Shown: positions 25,280 through 37,312 of the stretch, piece by piece
Position numbering within the stretch: position 1 is the first letter of the stretch
Layout of the letters: each line of letters opens with the position of its first letter
NCBI GenBank assembly: GCA_933207985.1
Contig: OW240915.1
Coordinates: forward strand, 279,047,953-279,111,952
From: Pelobates cultripes
Taxonomy: Eukaryota > Chordata > Amphibia > Anura > Pelobatidae
DNA length: 64,000 bases
Direction of reading: 5' to 3'
The notes under the pieces: model-generated
Told to the model about the DNA's origin: nothing
What the model saw: the letters and a program-made list of their open reading frames with translations, nothing else
Databases searched by the model: none
Translations under genes and position numbers: made by a program

Positions 25280-25640
25280 AATTTTACTGCAATGTTTCAC
25301 AAACGATAACATCCCTTTAGTTACACGTCTGCATGTATTAAAAGATGCATGTCAGCAATACCAGAGCAGAAAAGCATTCCTTTTTAATCAGCCCTTATTT
25401 TCAGCAGCAGCGATTTAATAAAAGGTTCACAGTCATTAAATATGCATTTTACCCCATGGTTCAGCTCTGCATAGCAATTACTGTCTAATAGAGCTTTGTA
25501 TAAAGGCTTGTTTAAAAGCAACTATGAAATATCACAGAAGTGTTGGCAGCAGACCCAGCGGCTGAACGGGACCAGGTCACTGCGAGGTTACTTACTGAAA
25601 TAGGCATGAAAAAGATGAACACTCGGAAATGAATGAAGCA
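25280..25640. other. Candidate conserved non-coding block
   Basis: Unique sequence with balanced base use and an ATATGCATTT site near 25,440. There are TTTAATCAG and TAATAAAAG cores, and no transposon signature. It reads like vertebrate enhancer sequence. This is pattern judgement only. Confidence 0.35.
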
Positions 25641-26210
25641 TTGTTAGAGCATTTAAAACTTGCATCAGTGTGTGAAGATTATAATGTTTAGCTCATTACC
25701 ATTTTTATCCACCAGAAAATATATAGAATATAGCAGCACTCACCTGCAGTGCTTCAAAAATAAACTACAACTCCCATTATCCTTAGTCATGATACTTTGT
25801 GTCTTAACTGTATATTTAAATGAGATACATAAAAACATAAATTAAGCAACCCTCAAAAAATAACAGGTTTCTTGTTTAACCAAGCTATGTATGATGTACA
25901 TGTCTAAAAAAGAAATCTTACCAATACTTATTATCTAAAATTAACAACTCATTTCTAAGTATCAAAGCAATAAAAAAAATACAATAGACAATAGTGAACA
26001 TTTTGGAATGTGGACAGACCAAGGGCACTCATTTGGACTTCATGCACATCAACTACCATCTAAACATCACCCTTAAATTGGTGCCATAAAAGTAAATTCT
26101 TCACTTGCTAGATCTCATTACTAGTTTTGTACTGTGTTGTAATACCTATCACACCTAGTGATGTCAAAGTCTTGTTTTGGCACAGTGACGCTAAAAGGTT
26201 GCCTACGCAT
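25641..26210. other. Non-coding DNA without recognised genes
   Basis: AT-rich; the 61-codon frame at 25660-25845 has no recognisable family. Confidence 0.4.
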
Positions 26211-26430
26211 GATATAGACACACACATATTGTCACATACATTAAAACATACAAATACGTACAGAGTCACTTGCATACATAGAAACACACACACAAACATA
26301 TCCAAACACCAAGTATATAGATACACACACACACACAAGCATATGTGCACAGTCACATACATACATACATAGATAGGTACACAAGTCACATACATAAATA
26401 AGTTCACATGCATCAACCCAGTAACATACA
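26211..26430. repeat. Degenerate ACAC/ACAT microsatellite
   Basis: CACACA and ACATACAT runs with interruptions. Open frames on both strands here (Cys/Val/Tyr-rich on minus, Thr/His-rich on plus) come from the repeat. Confidence 0.8.
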
Positions 26431-27450
26431 CACGTTTTTAGAGATTAAACCCTTGCTGCAAATAGTAAAAAAACAACAAAGCGGCTCGAGGGCTAATTAT
26501 GTACCTGCTAGTTTTTAATATTTAGCTATGTTCCCACTGGCAAGATGGCAGGTGGGGCATATGGAGGTAATGTATCTCTATCATAGACCCCCACAGGATT
26601 TCTATTTACTATTATTATTAAAATTTTTTACTTGTTTAATGTGGTATGTGGCCAGCCGCCACATAAGTAACCCTCTTGCTCTGTCGGCTCTGTCACGAAT
26701 GCACCGTACTTCAAGAGTGTGCGTGACCTAATTGTGGTGATAAAAGAGTTAAAGTTCACTATTTGTCTGAACTAGACCGGATATAATGATAAAATCCCCT
26801 TTAATACCTCCCACACTGAAGCATAATAATATAAATATTACTATTTAAACACTGCCACCACCAAGACAATTTATAAATGGGGTGCCTTGGTCCCCCAGGT
26901 AACTTAATGCTAAAAACCCACCAAATACAACTTAGCACAATTCCTATGCAAATTCAAAACAATCATTAATAAGTCTCTTCAGGTAACGTGATTCTTTACC
27001 AGACAAAGGCAGAACTTAATAAAGGAATATTTATTATGAGCAAAAAATAGTCACAGTGCATACAAAAATATAGATGATACACAGATTATTTACACCAACA
27101 ACAGATAAAAACAAAAGGGATAAAATAACAAAAGTCCTAATCACTTACTCAGGTTTTCAAATTAAAATGTCTGCCCAGAGGGTCTCAGCTAAGGGAGATG
27201 GTGACTCACTCAGAATTAGATTCTGGCCCCCAAGCAAGTACAATACACACTTCAGTACATTAAATATATACCCTGTGGATTACCATGCCTCGTCCAAAGG
27301 TGGAGATAAGGCGTACCTATAGCAACTATAAGTGACCACACCAACATCAATCCAAATGGAAACATCTATTTCCTCTTATGTACTTGCCACAGAAATAATA
27401 ATTGCATCTATGAATGTGTTACCATTTTTCTATTCCATAGATATGTCACA
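26431..27450. other. Non-coding DNA, possible unclassified LTR-like sequence
   Basis: Contains 'AATAAAGGAATATTTATTATGA' near 27,020 and stretches that could be reversed LTR or LINE sequence, but no termini or coding motifs could be fixed. The hAT element at 27,459 is inserted beside it, and similar-textured DNA continues at 28,120. Confidence 0.3.
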
Positions 27451-27458
27451 CTCCTTAC

Positions 27459-28111
27459 TCCTTGCACCAGTGAAATTTTCGTATGAATGATTTCGTACTA
27501 AATAAAAATTAAATTTGTCAATCCCGAATTTTGTCCGCAAACCATTAATTTTCAAACGAAATTTGTGTGCAAAAAAAAAAAAAACAAGGAGGGAGACGGA
27601 AGTGCTACCAACTCCCTCCTTGTAATAAATAACTATTCCTACCTCCCTCTCCCGCTTTAAAACCTATAGGGTCACTATGACCCCCATATTAATAAAAGGG
27701 AGGTTAAATCCTCTGCATGCCCCTACTGACGGCACGCCGCAAGTAGGAGCATGTCGCCTAAGCCAGTGGCTGCTCGCTGTCATTTAAACTTGATATAAAT
27801 CAGTATGGATGTCACTCTGACCCCCATATTGATAAAAGGGAAGTTAAATCCTCCTGCATGTCGCCTAAAAAGCAAGTAGCAAGTGGCTGCTCGCTGTCAT
27901 TTAAAACTACTAGTGTCACTAGTAAAATAAGTAAAATAATAAGTAAAATAAGCCACTAGTAAAATAATTGGGTAATGCATTTGGCATTTGCCCTTTTGTT
28001 TAGTTTATATTTTATTTGTAGGGCTTTCATTTATGTTTTAATAAACGAGTACGAAAAAACATGAATTTTCGGACAAAATCATATTCGTATGAAAACAAAT
28101 GCACATGTCTA
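27459..28111. mobile_element. Non-autonomous hAT element with perfect 8-bp duplication
   Basis: CTCCTTAC flanks both sides (27451-27458 and 28112-28119). The right end, read inward, is TAGACATGTGCATTTG, and the left end is a decayed match, with TTTTCGTATGAAT against TTTTCATACGAAT just inside. The 653-bp body contains an internal tandem duplication (27,666-27,788 and 27,805-27,908). No transposase. An 8-bp duplication is the established hAT hallmark. Confidence 0.8.
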
Positions 28112-28119
28112 CTCCTTAC

Positions 28120-28548
28120 TTGTGTCCCAATATAGCGGACATCACAATCCCTTCCCCTATGGTTAAGTTACGCAAATCATGTTTAGGCTTGATTAAAAGA
28201 TTGTGCTTGCCCCATTCTAAATATAATAAAAATTAGGCTTAATTGTTAATCTGTGGGTATTAATGTTTCTTTTGGATATGATACTGGAACACAAGGCTAA
28301 TGGTCATTAACATATCAAAGGACCCCCTATCTAAGAGGGAATATAGATATATGGCAAATTAGAGAGTTAGTTTATATTTAAACCAGACTTTCAGGCCACT
28401 TATGTGTGACTTCTCACACCTTACAGAGTAGCTCTGTTGGGGTCCCAGCTTCAAAGAGTAAGTAAGGCTATAAACCTTCCAACCTCCCATACAATCAAAT
28501 TAACCCCTTTTGACATTGACAATACCACTTCTACCAGGCAGCCAATCC
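28120..28548. other. Non-coding DNA without recognised genes
   Basis: Moderately AT-rich; no gene, RNA or definable repeat end. Confidence 0.4.
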
Positions 28549-28556
28549 ATCTATGC

Positions 28557-28767
28557 CAGGGGTTCTCAATGTTAGTCCTCAGGACCCCCTACCAGTCCAG
28601 GGTTTAGGGATTACCTGGGTGTGTCTAAGGTGTTTAGAAAAAGAAGAAAAAAACACCTTAGAGTCTAAGGTGTTTTTTCCCCTTTTTCTAAACACCTTAG
28701 ACACACCCAGGTAATCCCCAAATCCAGGACTGGTAGGGGGTCCCGAGGACTGGGTTGAGAACCCCTG
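28557..28767. mobile_element. hAT palindromic MITE with perfect 8-bp duplication
   Basis: The element runs from CAGGGGTTCTCAA to TTGAGAACCCCTG. ATCTATGC flanks it on both sides (28549-28556 and 28768-28775). The two arms are about 90% complementary over some 85 bp, so the 211-bp element is almost entirely one hairpin, with a second inner palindrome (ACACCTTAGAGTCTAAGGTG) at the centre. The ends and duplication size fit hAT. Confidence 0.9.
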
Positions 28768-28775
28768 ATCTATGC

Positions 28776-29847
28776 ACTACACAAATTACATTAAAGGACA
28801 ATATTTCATAGTGCAACAATGAATTCTGCACCCTTGCCGTGAAAGGCTCTGCTAAAATCCTCACCAAATTCAGGCACATTTGGAGCCTTATTTACAAAAT
28901 CCGGACATTGATAAACTCCATCAACAATGTCTGGATTTTAAAGCCTGAATTGCCCTGTATGCAATCGGATGTTTTTTCTCCATCCAGCCCAGGGCTATTT
29001 AGACTTTAGTGAATAACCCTGCTTGTTTTGTATATGTTTGAAATATCCAGTATTGTAACAGTGTTATAATGACTGCGCATACAAAAGTATTAAAATAATC
29101 TAATTCATTTTCTTCTCAGTAGAACCCTTTTAAAATAAATATATCCTTAGATTTGCCAACATTTCTTATTTTCTTTCTCTAAGATAATACTTATGTTATA
29201 CTGCTTTATTATATCCCAAACTACCTATCTCGATCTCACACTTTCTGTAACCTCTATTACAACACCAGTGAACCTCGTCTGAATGTTCCTTTGTTTCAGT
29301 CTTGCTACATTAAGTATCATTCTGGTCATGCGTTGATATCATTCTGGGTTGTGAATTTACCAAGTCAATTACACAAAAGTGCCATATTGACACTATCTTG
29401 AAACATCAGCATTTTTTTCCCTACATCTCTGTGATTTTTACACATCTTCATTTTCAGACATTGTTTCAGGTATGTTAGAAACCAGTTTTACTAAAATTTG
29501 CTTCTACAGTCAAGATTTTGTGGCTGCAGATATGTGAGCAAGTCCAATACTCTGAGACTGGTCATGGTGAATGTACTGTGTGAGTCTGTAAGTTAAAGTT
29601 ACCATATGTGAATAGGCCTCTATGGCATAAACTGGAGAACTGTGGTAATGTACCACATCATCCCAGCATTTGCTCTTCCCATCACTACACTAATCCATAT
29701 ATCAGTGGTTCTTGATCTATTTTGGACGATGGTATACTTCAGTAAGAGAAAAATTTCCAGAACGCATATCATTTTCAAAATATGACATTTACTTGAAGCC
29801 TTAATAGAGAGAGATGCATACTTCTTGCCAAATACAATATACAAACT
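28776..29847. other. Non-coding DNA without recognised genes
   Basis: Just over 1 kb of AT-rich DNA. Open frames are 60-89 codons and featureless; the one at 29620-29889 runs into an (AT)n tract. Confidence 0.4.
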
Positions 29848-30110
29848 ATATATATATATATATATATTTCTATATATATATACATACACACATATATAAA
29901 TTTAATACATAACAGGTAATAAATATACTCAACCATGACAGGTGCATTCTGTGCTGAGGTATATTGACATAGATCTCTTAAAAGATGTTTGATTGAATGA
30001 AGATTTGACGGTGTCCCTGAGATTATTCCATAATTGCGGTGCTCTGTAGGAAAATGAGCATCCAGCCACTTTATTTTTGTTATATGTTATGTGCTATTAA
30101 GTATCCGCTA
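29848..30110 (-). mobile_element. L2-like LINE end with (AT)n in 3' UTR
   Basis: On the minus strand, 30,055 down to 29,930 encodes 'SYRAPQLWNNL...' followed by 'FKRSMSIYLSTECTCHG' and a stop. This is the C-terminal tail of a LINE reverse-transcriptase ORF and closely matches the copy at 53,020-53,480 ('SYRAPQLWNNLPHTF', 'LKTECTCNG', stop). The downstream 3' UTR has an (AT)n expansion at 29,848-29,890. It is 5' truncated and inactive. Confidence 0.75.
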
Positions 30111-30925
30111 TATAAATATAGATTTGCTTTTACTGTGCCTCCTTTGTTGCCCCTCTGTTGGCCACTTCATACTATAAAACCAACACATAGTGTCTGTGCC
30201 CTAACCATCAATCATTTTTTTTCCCCATCAATCATAATTATTTTTGTGCCTTGGATGTAGCTTTGAAACAGAAATCAAATGAAACTAATCGTCAATTATC
30301 CATTTAATTTGTTTCTTATGTCCATAACATTTTGGAGTTGGAGATTTTGGAAGACCCGATCACCAAAACTTAGATGAATTGCAATTTTGAAGAAACCAAA
30401 TGCCCAATTATTGACAATATATGCATTTTACAATGTTGACTTGCTGCCATACAGACATAAAGATTAGACGTTTGTATATAAGCAGCACAACACAGGTGCC
30501 ATAAAGATATAGTATATTGCAATAATATCAAAAGCTGCTCCCACTGCTACCACTCATTTAACTTAGTCAGCAAGATATTTAGCCAATTCCTCATGGATTA
30601 GTTACTGTGCAACATATCGATATCAAGAAAACCTGAGTCTGCAAGAACTCCCAGAGCCTCCCTCTCTCATTTATCTCACGTTCCACATGTCTTGGAAACG
30701 TTACTTTGAGATGAAACGATTCTGCTTCTACAGTATATTACTTTATCACCGAATACTACCGCTTGACAGCTGCACAGAGATCTATATTTTCTCTCCAATT
30801 TCAAGGATATAAAAAATTGAAAACTCATTGAATGGTCAGATTACAGATAAAGAAGAAAAAGCAGAAGGCAGTGCCAGGCACATGAATCGTCTATAAACTT
30901 GTTGGATATATCTGATAGCATCATT
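30111..30925. other. Non-coding DNA without recognised genes
   Basis: Unique-looking sequence with no coding signal. A repeat identity could not be assigned. Confidence 0.4.
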
Positions 30926-31140
30926 TTTTTTTAAACTTCGTTTATTGTGACTGTTGGCATGCAACAGTACAACATACATTGAAGCTAGACTCAACACAGA
31001 CAACAGTAGATAAAAAATAAAAAATATACACCATTACATGCAACTGCTTGTTAACACAATGAGCAAAAAAACTAATCATAATAATGCAACTCAATTATAT
31101 TAATAAAGCAGAAATGGTCATCAGAGTCGATTTTAGTTTG
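30926..31140 (-). mobile_element. L1-like LINE 3' end with poly-A tail
   Basis: A T-run (minus-strand poly-A) is followed by 'TTTATTGTGACTGTTGGCAT' and 'CAACAGTACAACATACA'. The block matches the layout at 44,286 ('GGCATATAACAGTTGCATG') and 1,142. Confidence 0.45.
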
Positions 31141-31384
31141 ACCTATTAGAATTGAGAAAGACGTGATCTTTGCAAGTTTGACGGTGGCATGCTTTTTGAT
31201 ACCAGACGTGCAATACAAGTTGAGCTTATTATTATGTGCTATATACATCCTTAAATATATGTGGTGGTTCTAGTGTCTCAGAAACTGCTGTTCTCCTGGG
31301 ATTTTTATACACTGCCGCCAAACTTGTCATCATGGTCAGGCAAATGCCCAGATTAGAGAACAAAAGGGGACTGGTTTGGGAAAC

Positions 31385-31826
31385 ACTACTACTGCCATTT
31401 AGGAGTTAAATCACTCTGTTTATGTAGCACTAGTCACGCCTCCCTTAATTGCAAATCACACAGCCTCCCTAAGCAACTCCTGAAAAACATTCAAAATTAT
31501 TTTACTTCACTTATTGCACAGAGTGTTTAATTTAGAATGTCTTATCTGCTCCTCTGCAAATGATCATGTAGAGCCTACAGCAGCCTCCTGTGTGATAAAA
31601 GTTCAATGAACACATCAGGAAATAAGAAGTAAACACATTTGAAAACAAAACTTTTTTTCATAGTTGCTGTGTGAGTCAGTTTGGGGAGGTGTGGCTAGGG
31701 CTGCATAAACACAAACAAAAGTGATTTAACTTTTCATTTTTATTGAGGAATGGCATAATTTAAAGCAATAAAAGAACATTCAAAGGTTCAACACACATTT
31801 TTTTTTTCCTTAAAGCGTTCCTTTAA
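31385..31826. mobile_element. T2/Kolobok-like element, left end missing, with inner insertion
   Basis: The internal text 'TTTAGGAGTTAAATCAC' and 'AAAGTGATTTAACT' follows the copies at 32,200 and 34,109, and the right end is AGCGTTCCTTTAA with TTAA at 31823-31826. From about 31,733 to 31,805 a T-rich 'TTTTTATTGAGGAATGGCATAA' block replaces the expected sequence and resembles the poly-A LINE ends elsewhere, suggesting a nested insertion. Confidence 0.55.
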
Positions 31827-32199
31827 TGGGTAAGGTTAGATAAGAATTTCCAGACTCAGTCTGACAGAAAGTAAAAAATGACTTTACAGTGGCATGCAGA
31901 AGAACATCTCTAAACACACAAAACATACATTGTTATTATATTTCCAATAGAACGTTTCTTTAAAAAGTGTACTTGTCTTCCCATCCTTGATCTGGTGGGA
32001 CATTACCAATATCATGGATTTTGTTGCGCTGTCCTGAATTGGTATCCGCATCATTAGCTCATTCAACACACTCACACTTTGCTGAAGGGCACTGGTATCA
32101 GTAGTGCAAGACTCCACAAGACAGGTAAATCTGGGACTGACCAACCTTGCTATCTAAACTGCAGAGAAATAGGGGAACAAAAGGGTTAAATAGCTTTAC
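31827..32199. other. Non-coding DNA between two T2-like copies
   Basis: An 86-codon minus-strand frame (31884-32144) is present but has no recognised domain and no splice context that supports an exon. Confidence 0.4.
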
Positions 32200-32752
32200 T
32201 TAAAGGAACACTATAGTCACCTAAATTACTTTAGCTAAATAAAGCAGTTTTAGTGTATAGATCATTCCCCTGCAATTTCACTGCTCAATTCACTGTCATT
32301 TAGGAGTTAAATCACATTGTTTCTGTTTATGCAGCCCTAGCCACACCTCCCCTGGCTATGATTGACAGAGCCTGCATGAAAAAAAAACTGGTTTCACTTT
32401 CAAACAGATGTAATTTACCTTAAATAATTGTATCTCAATCTCTAAATTGAACTTTAATCACATACAGGAGGCTCTTGCAGGGTCTAGCAAGCTATTAACA
32501 TAGCAGGGGATAAGAAAATCTTAATTAAACAGAACTTGCAATAAAGAAAGCCTAAATAGGGCTCTCTTTACAGGAAGTGTTTATGGAAGGCTGTGCAAGT
32601 CACATGCAGGGAGGTGTGACTAGGGTTCATAAACAAAGAGATTTAACTCCTAAATGGCAGAGGATTGAGCAGTGAGGCTGCAGGGGCATGTTCTATACAC
32701 CAAAACTGCTTCATTAAGCTAACGTTGTTCAGGTGACTATAGTGTCCCTTTA
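32200..32752. mobile_element. T2/Kolobok-like non-autonomous element, full length
   Basis: Begins TTAAAGGAACACTATAGTCA and ends TGACTATAGTGTCCCTTTAA, so the inverted ends match over about 20 bp, with TTAA at both edges. Subterminal blocks GGAGTTAAATCAC and GATTTAACTCCTAAATG are also inverted. The 553-bp body has no coding capacity. It is the best-preserved member of this family here. Confidence 0.8.
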
Positions 32753-33654
32753 AAAGCTTTACAGTAACATGGCAAATACAGTTTTTTAAAGAAAAGTTCT
32801 AGAATTCAAACAATGAATTGTGTAACGTCCTGCAGGTACTCCATCTGAGGACCTCCGTAGCTCTCTCTGCTATTTTTGGACCAACCGCTATTGCCACACC
32901 AAGTCTAAATACTCATAGTTGTCCGGAATGTTCAGATGCCCTCTTCGAGTCTATTGTTTAGCCTTCGACGATGAAGTATAGTCAGTGATTATAGCAGTCG
33001 TGAAAGCAGTGATTATAGCCGTTATGTTCCCCCACGCCATGAGTCATTACTAACTGTAGGGTTCAAAACAGAACTGACTTTATTGCAGCTGTTCAGATGT
33101 AGTTATACCACAAGAGGGTCATTAGCATACAATAGTGTAATTAACACTACATATAGTTCCCCATCAAATCTTCCTCCCATAGACTCTTGATTTTCTTGCT
33201 GAAAACAACCCTCAGACCCACAAAAATAAAATACTCTGCTTCATTTTGTCCAAAATATGTTTGTTCTCTGTTAGACCAATGTGCCCATTAAGTATAATTC
33301 AAAGAACCCGAAATGTACATATTTTATCAACACAATGAATGACCATTGTAATATTCCCAGCCAAGCAAGATGAACCCCTGCCCTGCAACCAAGGGTCCAT
33401 GACAGATGTATTTATAAAAACCAAAATTACAGTTTCCGGAGATGTGAGGAAAATAGGATTTGTGGTCTCTCTCCCACTTCATTTTATCACATGCCGAAAT
33501 GTGTGGTTAATAATTAGGATAGCACTTCCTAAAAAAGTGCATAGCACAGAAAGCAAGAATTACAATGTTTTAAAGAATGTGTTCAATAAAATTTCAAAAG
33601 GGGAAATGCAATATTCAATACCAGACCATAAATACTTGATACAGAGAGTGATTT
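32753..33654. other. Non-coding DNA, possible decayed retroelement
   Basis: The part 32,820-33,180 is more mixed in composition ('ACTGACTTTATTGCAGCTGTT') and may be an LTR-like relic, but I could not find ends. The 105-codon frame at 33339-33656 has no recognised domain. Confidence 0.3.
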
Positions 33655-33661
33655 AGGGCAG

Positions 33662-33870
33662 TGGTGTATCCTGGTTTTGTGCTGCCCTAGGCATGACAAA
33701 ACTCAGCTCAGCTCCCACGCCAGCACCGCCCGCCCACCTGACTTGGTAGTTAGCCGCTAGGCTAACAAGACATTTGCCCTGGGCATTTGGGGGCGGCTTT
33801 TTTTTGCCGCCCCCTGGAAAATGCTGCCTCGCGGCTAATACCTCTCTGATGTAGGGTGCCTGTAGTGTCA
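33662..33870. mobile_element. hAT-like repeat fragment
   Basis: Starts CAGTGGTGTATCCTGGTTTT, a CAGTGG.. end of the hAT type, and continues with GCCCTAGGC and a fold-back GGGGGCGGC...GCCGCCCCC at 33,790-33,824. The opposite terminus is not preserved. Confidence 0.5.
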
Positions 33871-34108
33871 ATATCAGAATATCAGAAGCAGACAGAATTC
33901 CCCTGTGTGGTTTTCAGGATGAAAATCACCAGCAGAAGTGACTCCATTTGCTTTCTCATAGAAGGAAAACATCCATATGGTAGATGTATCTAGCCTAAAT
34001 TCTTATTATTTTATTATTTAGATCGCAAATTCTGTACAATGGGATAGCCCCTCTTGGTACTTAATTAAGTATAGGTGCATGAAACTTAATGTCAGGGTTT
34101 TGTGGTCT

Positions 34109-34562
34109 TTAAAGGGACACTGTATGAAGTGGGTTTGGAGTAGAAATCATGTCCCATGCAGAATCACTAGTATATAATCTGCCATTTGGACGTTAAATAA
34201 TTTTGTTTATGTAGTCATAGACACACCTCCCCTGGCTGAGTCACAAAGCCTGCCTACACACTTCCTAATTTTTTTTTAGCTTTCCTTATTAAGGAGAATT
34301 TCTTATCTCCTGCTCTGTTAATAACATGTTCAAGCCTAAAGTAAACACACTGTGCCATAAGATCTGATTGAAAATGAAACTGGTTTTCAATGGAGGTTTT
34401 GTGGGTCACAAGCATGGGAAGTTTGGTTAGGCCTATGTAAAAAGAAACAAAAGTGATTTAACTGCTAAATGACAGATAATTGTGCATTGAGACTACAGGG
34501 GTATGAGCTAGGCACCAAAACCGCTTCATTAAGTTATTTTGCTTCTTACAGTGTCCCCTTAA
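34109..34562. mobile_element. T2/Kolobok-like non-autonomous element, full length
   Basis: Starts TTAAAGGGACACTGTA and ends TACAGTGTCCCCTTAA, with TTAA at 34109-34112 and 34559-34562. The body parallels the copy at 32,200 ('CACACCTCCCCTGGCTGAG', 'CACCAAAACCGCTTCATTAAG') but is clearly diverged, so the family is old. Confidence 0.8.
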
Positions 34563-34790
34563 TTGGTTTATCTAAAACCGCTACTACCAAAGTAGACCTG
34601 AGTTGAAGGCTCCGTTGAAGCAAAACATAGAGGGATTCATGTTTGAACCAGAAGAGATATAATGTACTAAATGTTCAATCTTTAGGTCAAGTAGACATGA
34701 AAGGTGAATATCAATTGCAGAATAAGGAAATATAATTTGTAGGACAATAACACAAGTGAGAGTAGAGAAGGCATCCTGTAGGCTGATCTA

Positions 34791-35126
34791 TACCTCCCAA
34801 GTGACCCTATTTAGGAGGGGCAGTCCCTATTTTAGGCCCAAATGCCCAAGTCCCTATTTTCTACCCTAATCTCCTGCTTTTCTAGGAGCTCCTTATTGTT
34901 GGTGTGTCTGAGTGTATAACTGAGCTCCACATCAATAATACTCACACGAATGTCTCTTTAAACTACAATAAATATGTTTACAAATCAGTCTGTATAGCTG
35001 CAATACATTGTTCCTGTTCTACATTAGCCTAAAATGTCATTGGTAAATCACATAAAATGTCTCAGAAAAGTGTCACCCCTAAAATGAAAGTGTCACATTT
35101 TGTCCATTTGAAATGTTGTTAGATAG
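34791..35126. mobile_element. TIR DNA transposon, 'ACCTCCCAA' family, copy 2
   Basis: Starts TACCTCCCAAGTGACCCTAT and is colinear with the copy at 2,948 to 'TTTGAAATGTTG', where the right terminus is decayed. Uninterrupted at the site where copy 3 carries an L2 insertion. Confidence 0.65.
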
Positions 35127-36479
35127 CCTAATATTTCACTACAGGCTCCTACAACATCCAAACACAGCGTAACAGGTACGTTATAGTGTTGGTCGGGATT
35201 ATGGTGCAGGGGCAGCACAGAAAATCAGTGCATCTCTAAGTGATGCAGGCAGAGCAACGGCAATGTCATCGTGGGTTTGCAAAATATGTTTGTTTTCTGA
35301 CAAGCAAGATTAAAGTTTACATAAATAATGTTCATTGACTAACTTGGAATCTATCTGATTGACTGCAGGGCAGTACTCAGAGTCACAGGTATGAAGTTCC
35401 AAAGTGCCAAGCAGCTCTCATACTTGATAACCTGGGGGGCAATCAGAACATAATACGAACAAACAAACTGAATTCACGCAGTGTTTTTCAGTGAAAAAAT
35501 AAAACATTCATTATCACACTTGGTATAAGTGCTTTGATCCTACCTAACAAACAGAATACTTCACACATACACTCTCAACAGCAGACATTAGCCAAGCTAT
35601 CATTGTATCTCTCCTTCCAGCTAAGTCTGTTACATAATGACAAGAGACTTAAAGATTTTCCGGCATATTTATTCATTACAAGAAGTAGGAAGCTGGATTC
35701 TTCTGCCGCTATGTCGAAAGATACATTGTGTTATGATTGATTGTACATTGTCAATGAAGATAAATGTAATTAATATTTCCATCAAATAGCCTAGCTTTTC
35801 AGTATATTTCATTTTTCTCCTTTCTACCTTACTATAGTGCACAGACAGCTTGGAACATTTAGATCATGCTTTTTCTTGCGCTTCTTTAACCAACTTAAAC
35901 AGCCTCGTTTTAGATTACAATACAAAATTAGTTTTGTTTTTTTTAAAGGGAAAATATCACCGATAAACAAAACCTCTCCAGAATAGACTAGAGGTAATAA
36001 GCTTCCTGTCACCCCTAGAAAAATCCTGAATGCCCCTCTCCTACCACTCATTGCGCTATTATAGTCCAATATCCAGGGAACGTAATGAGGCATTGTCAGA
36101 AGACTGGACGCAGTGATCTTGGTAATGCAAGCTTCCAGGAATAGGTCCTCAATATCACAGGACCCCAGTGTGGCTATAATTATCAGAATACAGTACTGAC
36201 CTCCTTAATCATGCTACATTTTGGAACTACACAGGGATACGATATCTAAATTAATCCTTAAACACTCTCTGTTTCATTAAGCATACTTTAATATTGTTGA
36301 CCAATTCCTTAGGCTCACTCAAACACAGTTTATAACTAACAAAACAACTGCACAGAACCCCAAATCAAAGGACGTATGTACAACAGAGAACTACCACACA
36401 AATAATTTTCTAGAACTGTTCTCCAATGGAAATCAAATTATACTTAACATTTAAAAAGTACAAATATGTTGGATAGTAA
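35127..36479. other. Non-coding DNA without recognised genes
   Basis: About 1.35 kb. The frames at 35534-35740 (plus) and 35824-36093 (minus) are short and featureless. No repeat ends recognised. Confidence 0.4.
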
Positions 36480-36700
36480 TTATAGCCTGCAACTATTGGC
36501 AGCATTACCATCTGAATGTAATTAATCAGATTTACCATCTTAATTGAATTAAGTAGTTAAGTAATTTGAGATAACTTATTTCTGAATAATTAAAATCACT
36601 AAGCTATAATGATAATATGAACTAATGATAATTTACAAACTTTAATGCTAAGTTGAATTGCTAACAAATGGCCCACATTCTCATATCTCGCAAATGCCAT
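36480..36700. other. Candidate conserved non-coding block, TAAT-rich
   Basis: Dense homeodomain-type cores (TGTAATTAATCAGATTTACC, TTAATTGAATTAAG, ACTAATGATAATTT) lie in unique sequence ending in CATGGCTGCCTCGAG. This is a binding-site-like cluster, not proof of function. Confidence 0.35.
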
Positions 36701-37312
36701 GGCTGCCTCGAGCAGTTTTAACTACCGGTACTTTAATTTCCTAGGGAGAACTTGCTAAAATGTATATATACAATATTTTACCTTAGAAATTATATTAGGA
36801 TTCCAGTGCTGTTAGTGATTAATATAACATTGATAACTCACACAAACGGTACAAAACTTGTCTTGTTCTGGGACAGTATAAACTGTATGTAAGGTGAACA
36901 CAATGCAGATTCTGTGAAAGAATGTAATCACACACATGCAGAGACGTGATATAAAAATACCCTTCCATTAATTAAATTTCAGCAATAAAAAAAGTCGTCA
37001 TATGAGATCTTGCCTGTGACAAAATAACTTATATCGGCACTGTCAATGCCTTCCCCCTCCAAAATGAATAAAGCTATAGATAAAATCTTTAAGATATACT
37101 CAAATTGACTGTGTTGGAATCTCACTGAATTTCCTACCCAGTATAAATATATATTGAGACAAATTAGGGACTACTTTGCTACTTTGTCTCAGTGTTTTTC
37201 CTACGCTTGACAAAACTTGAGACAAGTCTATGCTACTGCTGTCAAAACTTGTGATTTCCCCTAGCCTTCACTAGTGACTCACAAAAGTTTTCTAACAAAC
37301 TTTTGCAAGAAT
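36701..37312. other. Non-coding DNA without recognised genes
   Basis: AT-rich, no coding or repeat evidence. Confidence 0.4.

Noticed and set aside
33339..33656. 105-codon plus-strand frame
   Set aside because: No family resemblance; the length is within chance for 64 kb of six-frame sequence.
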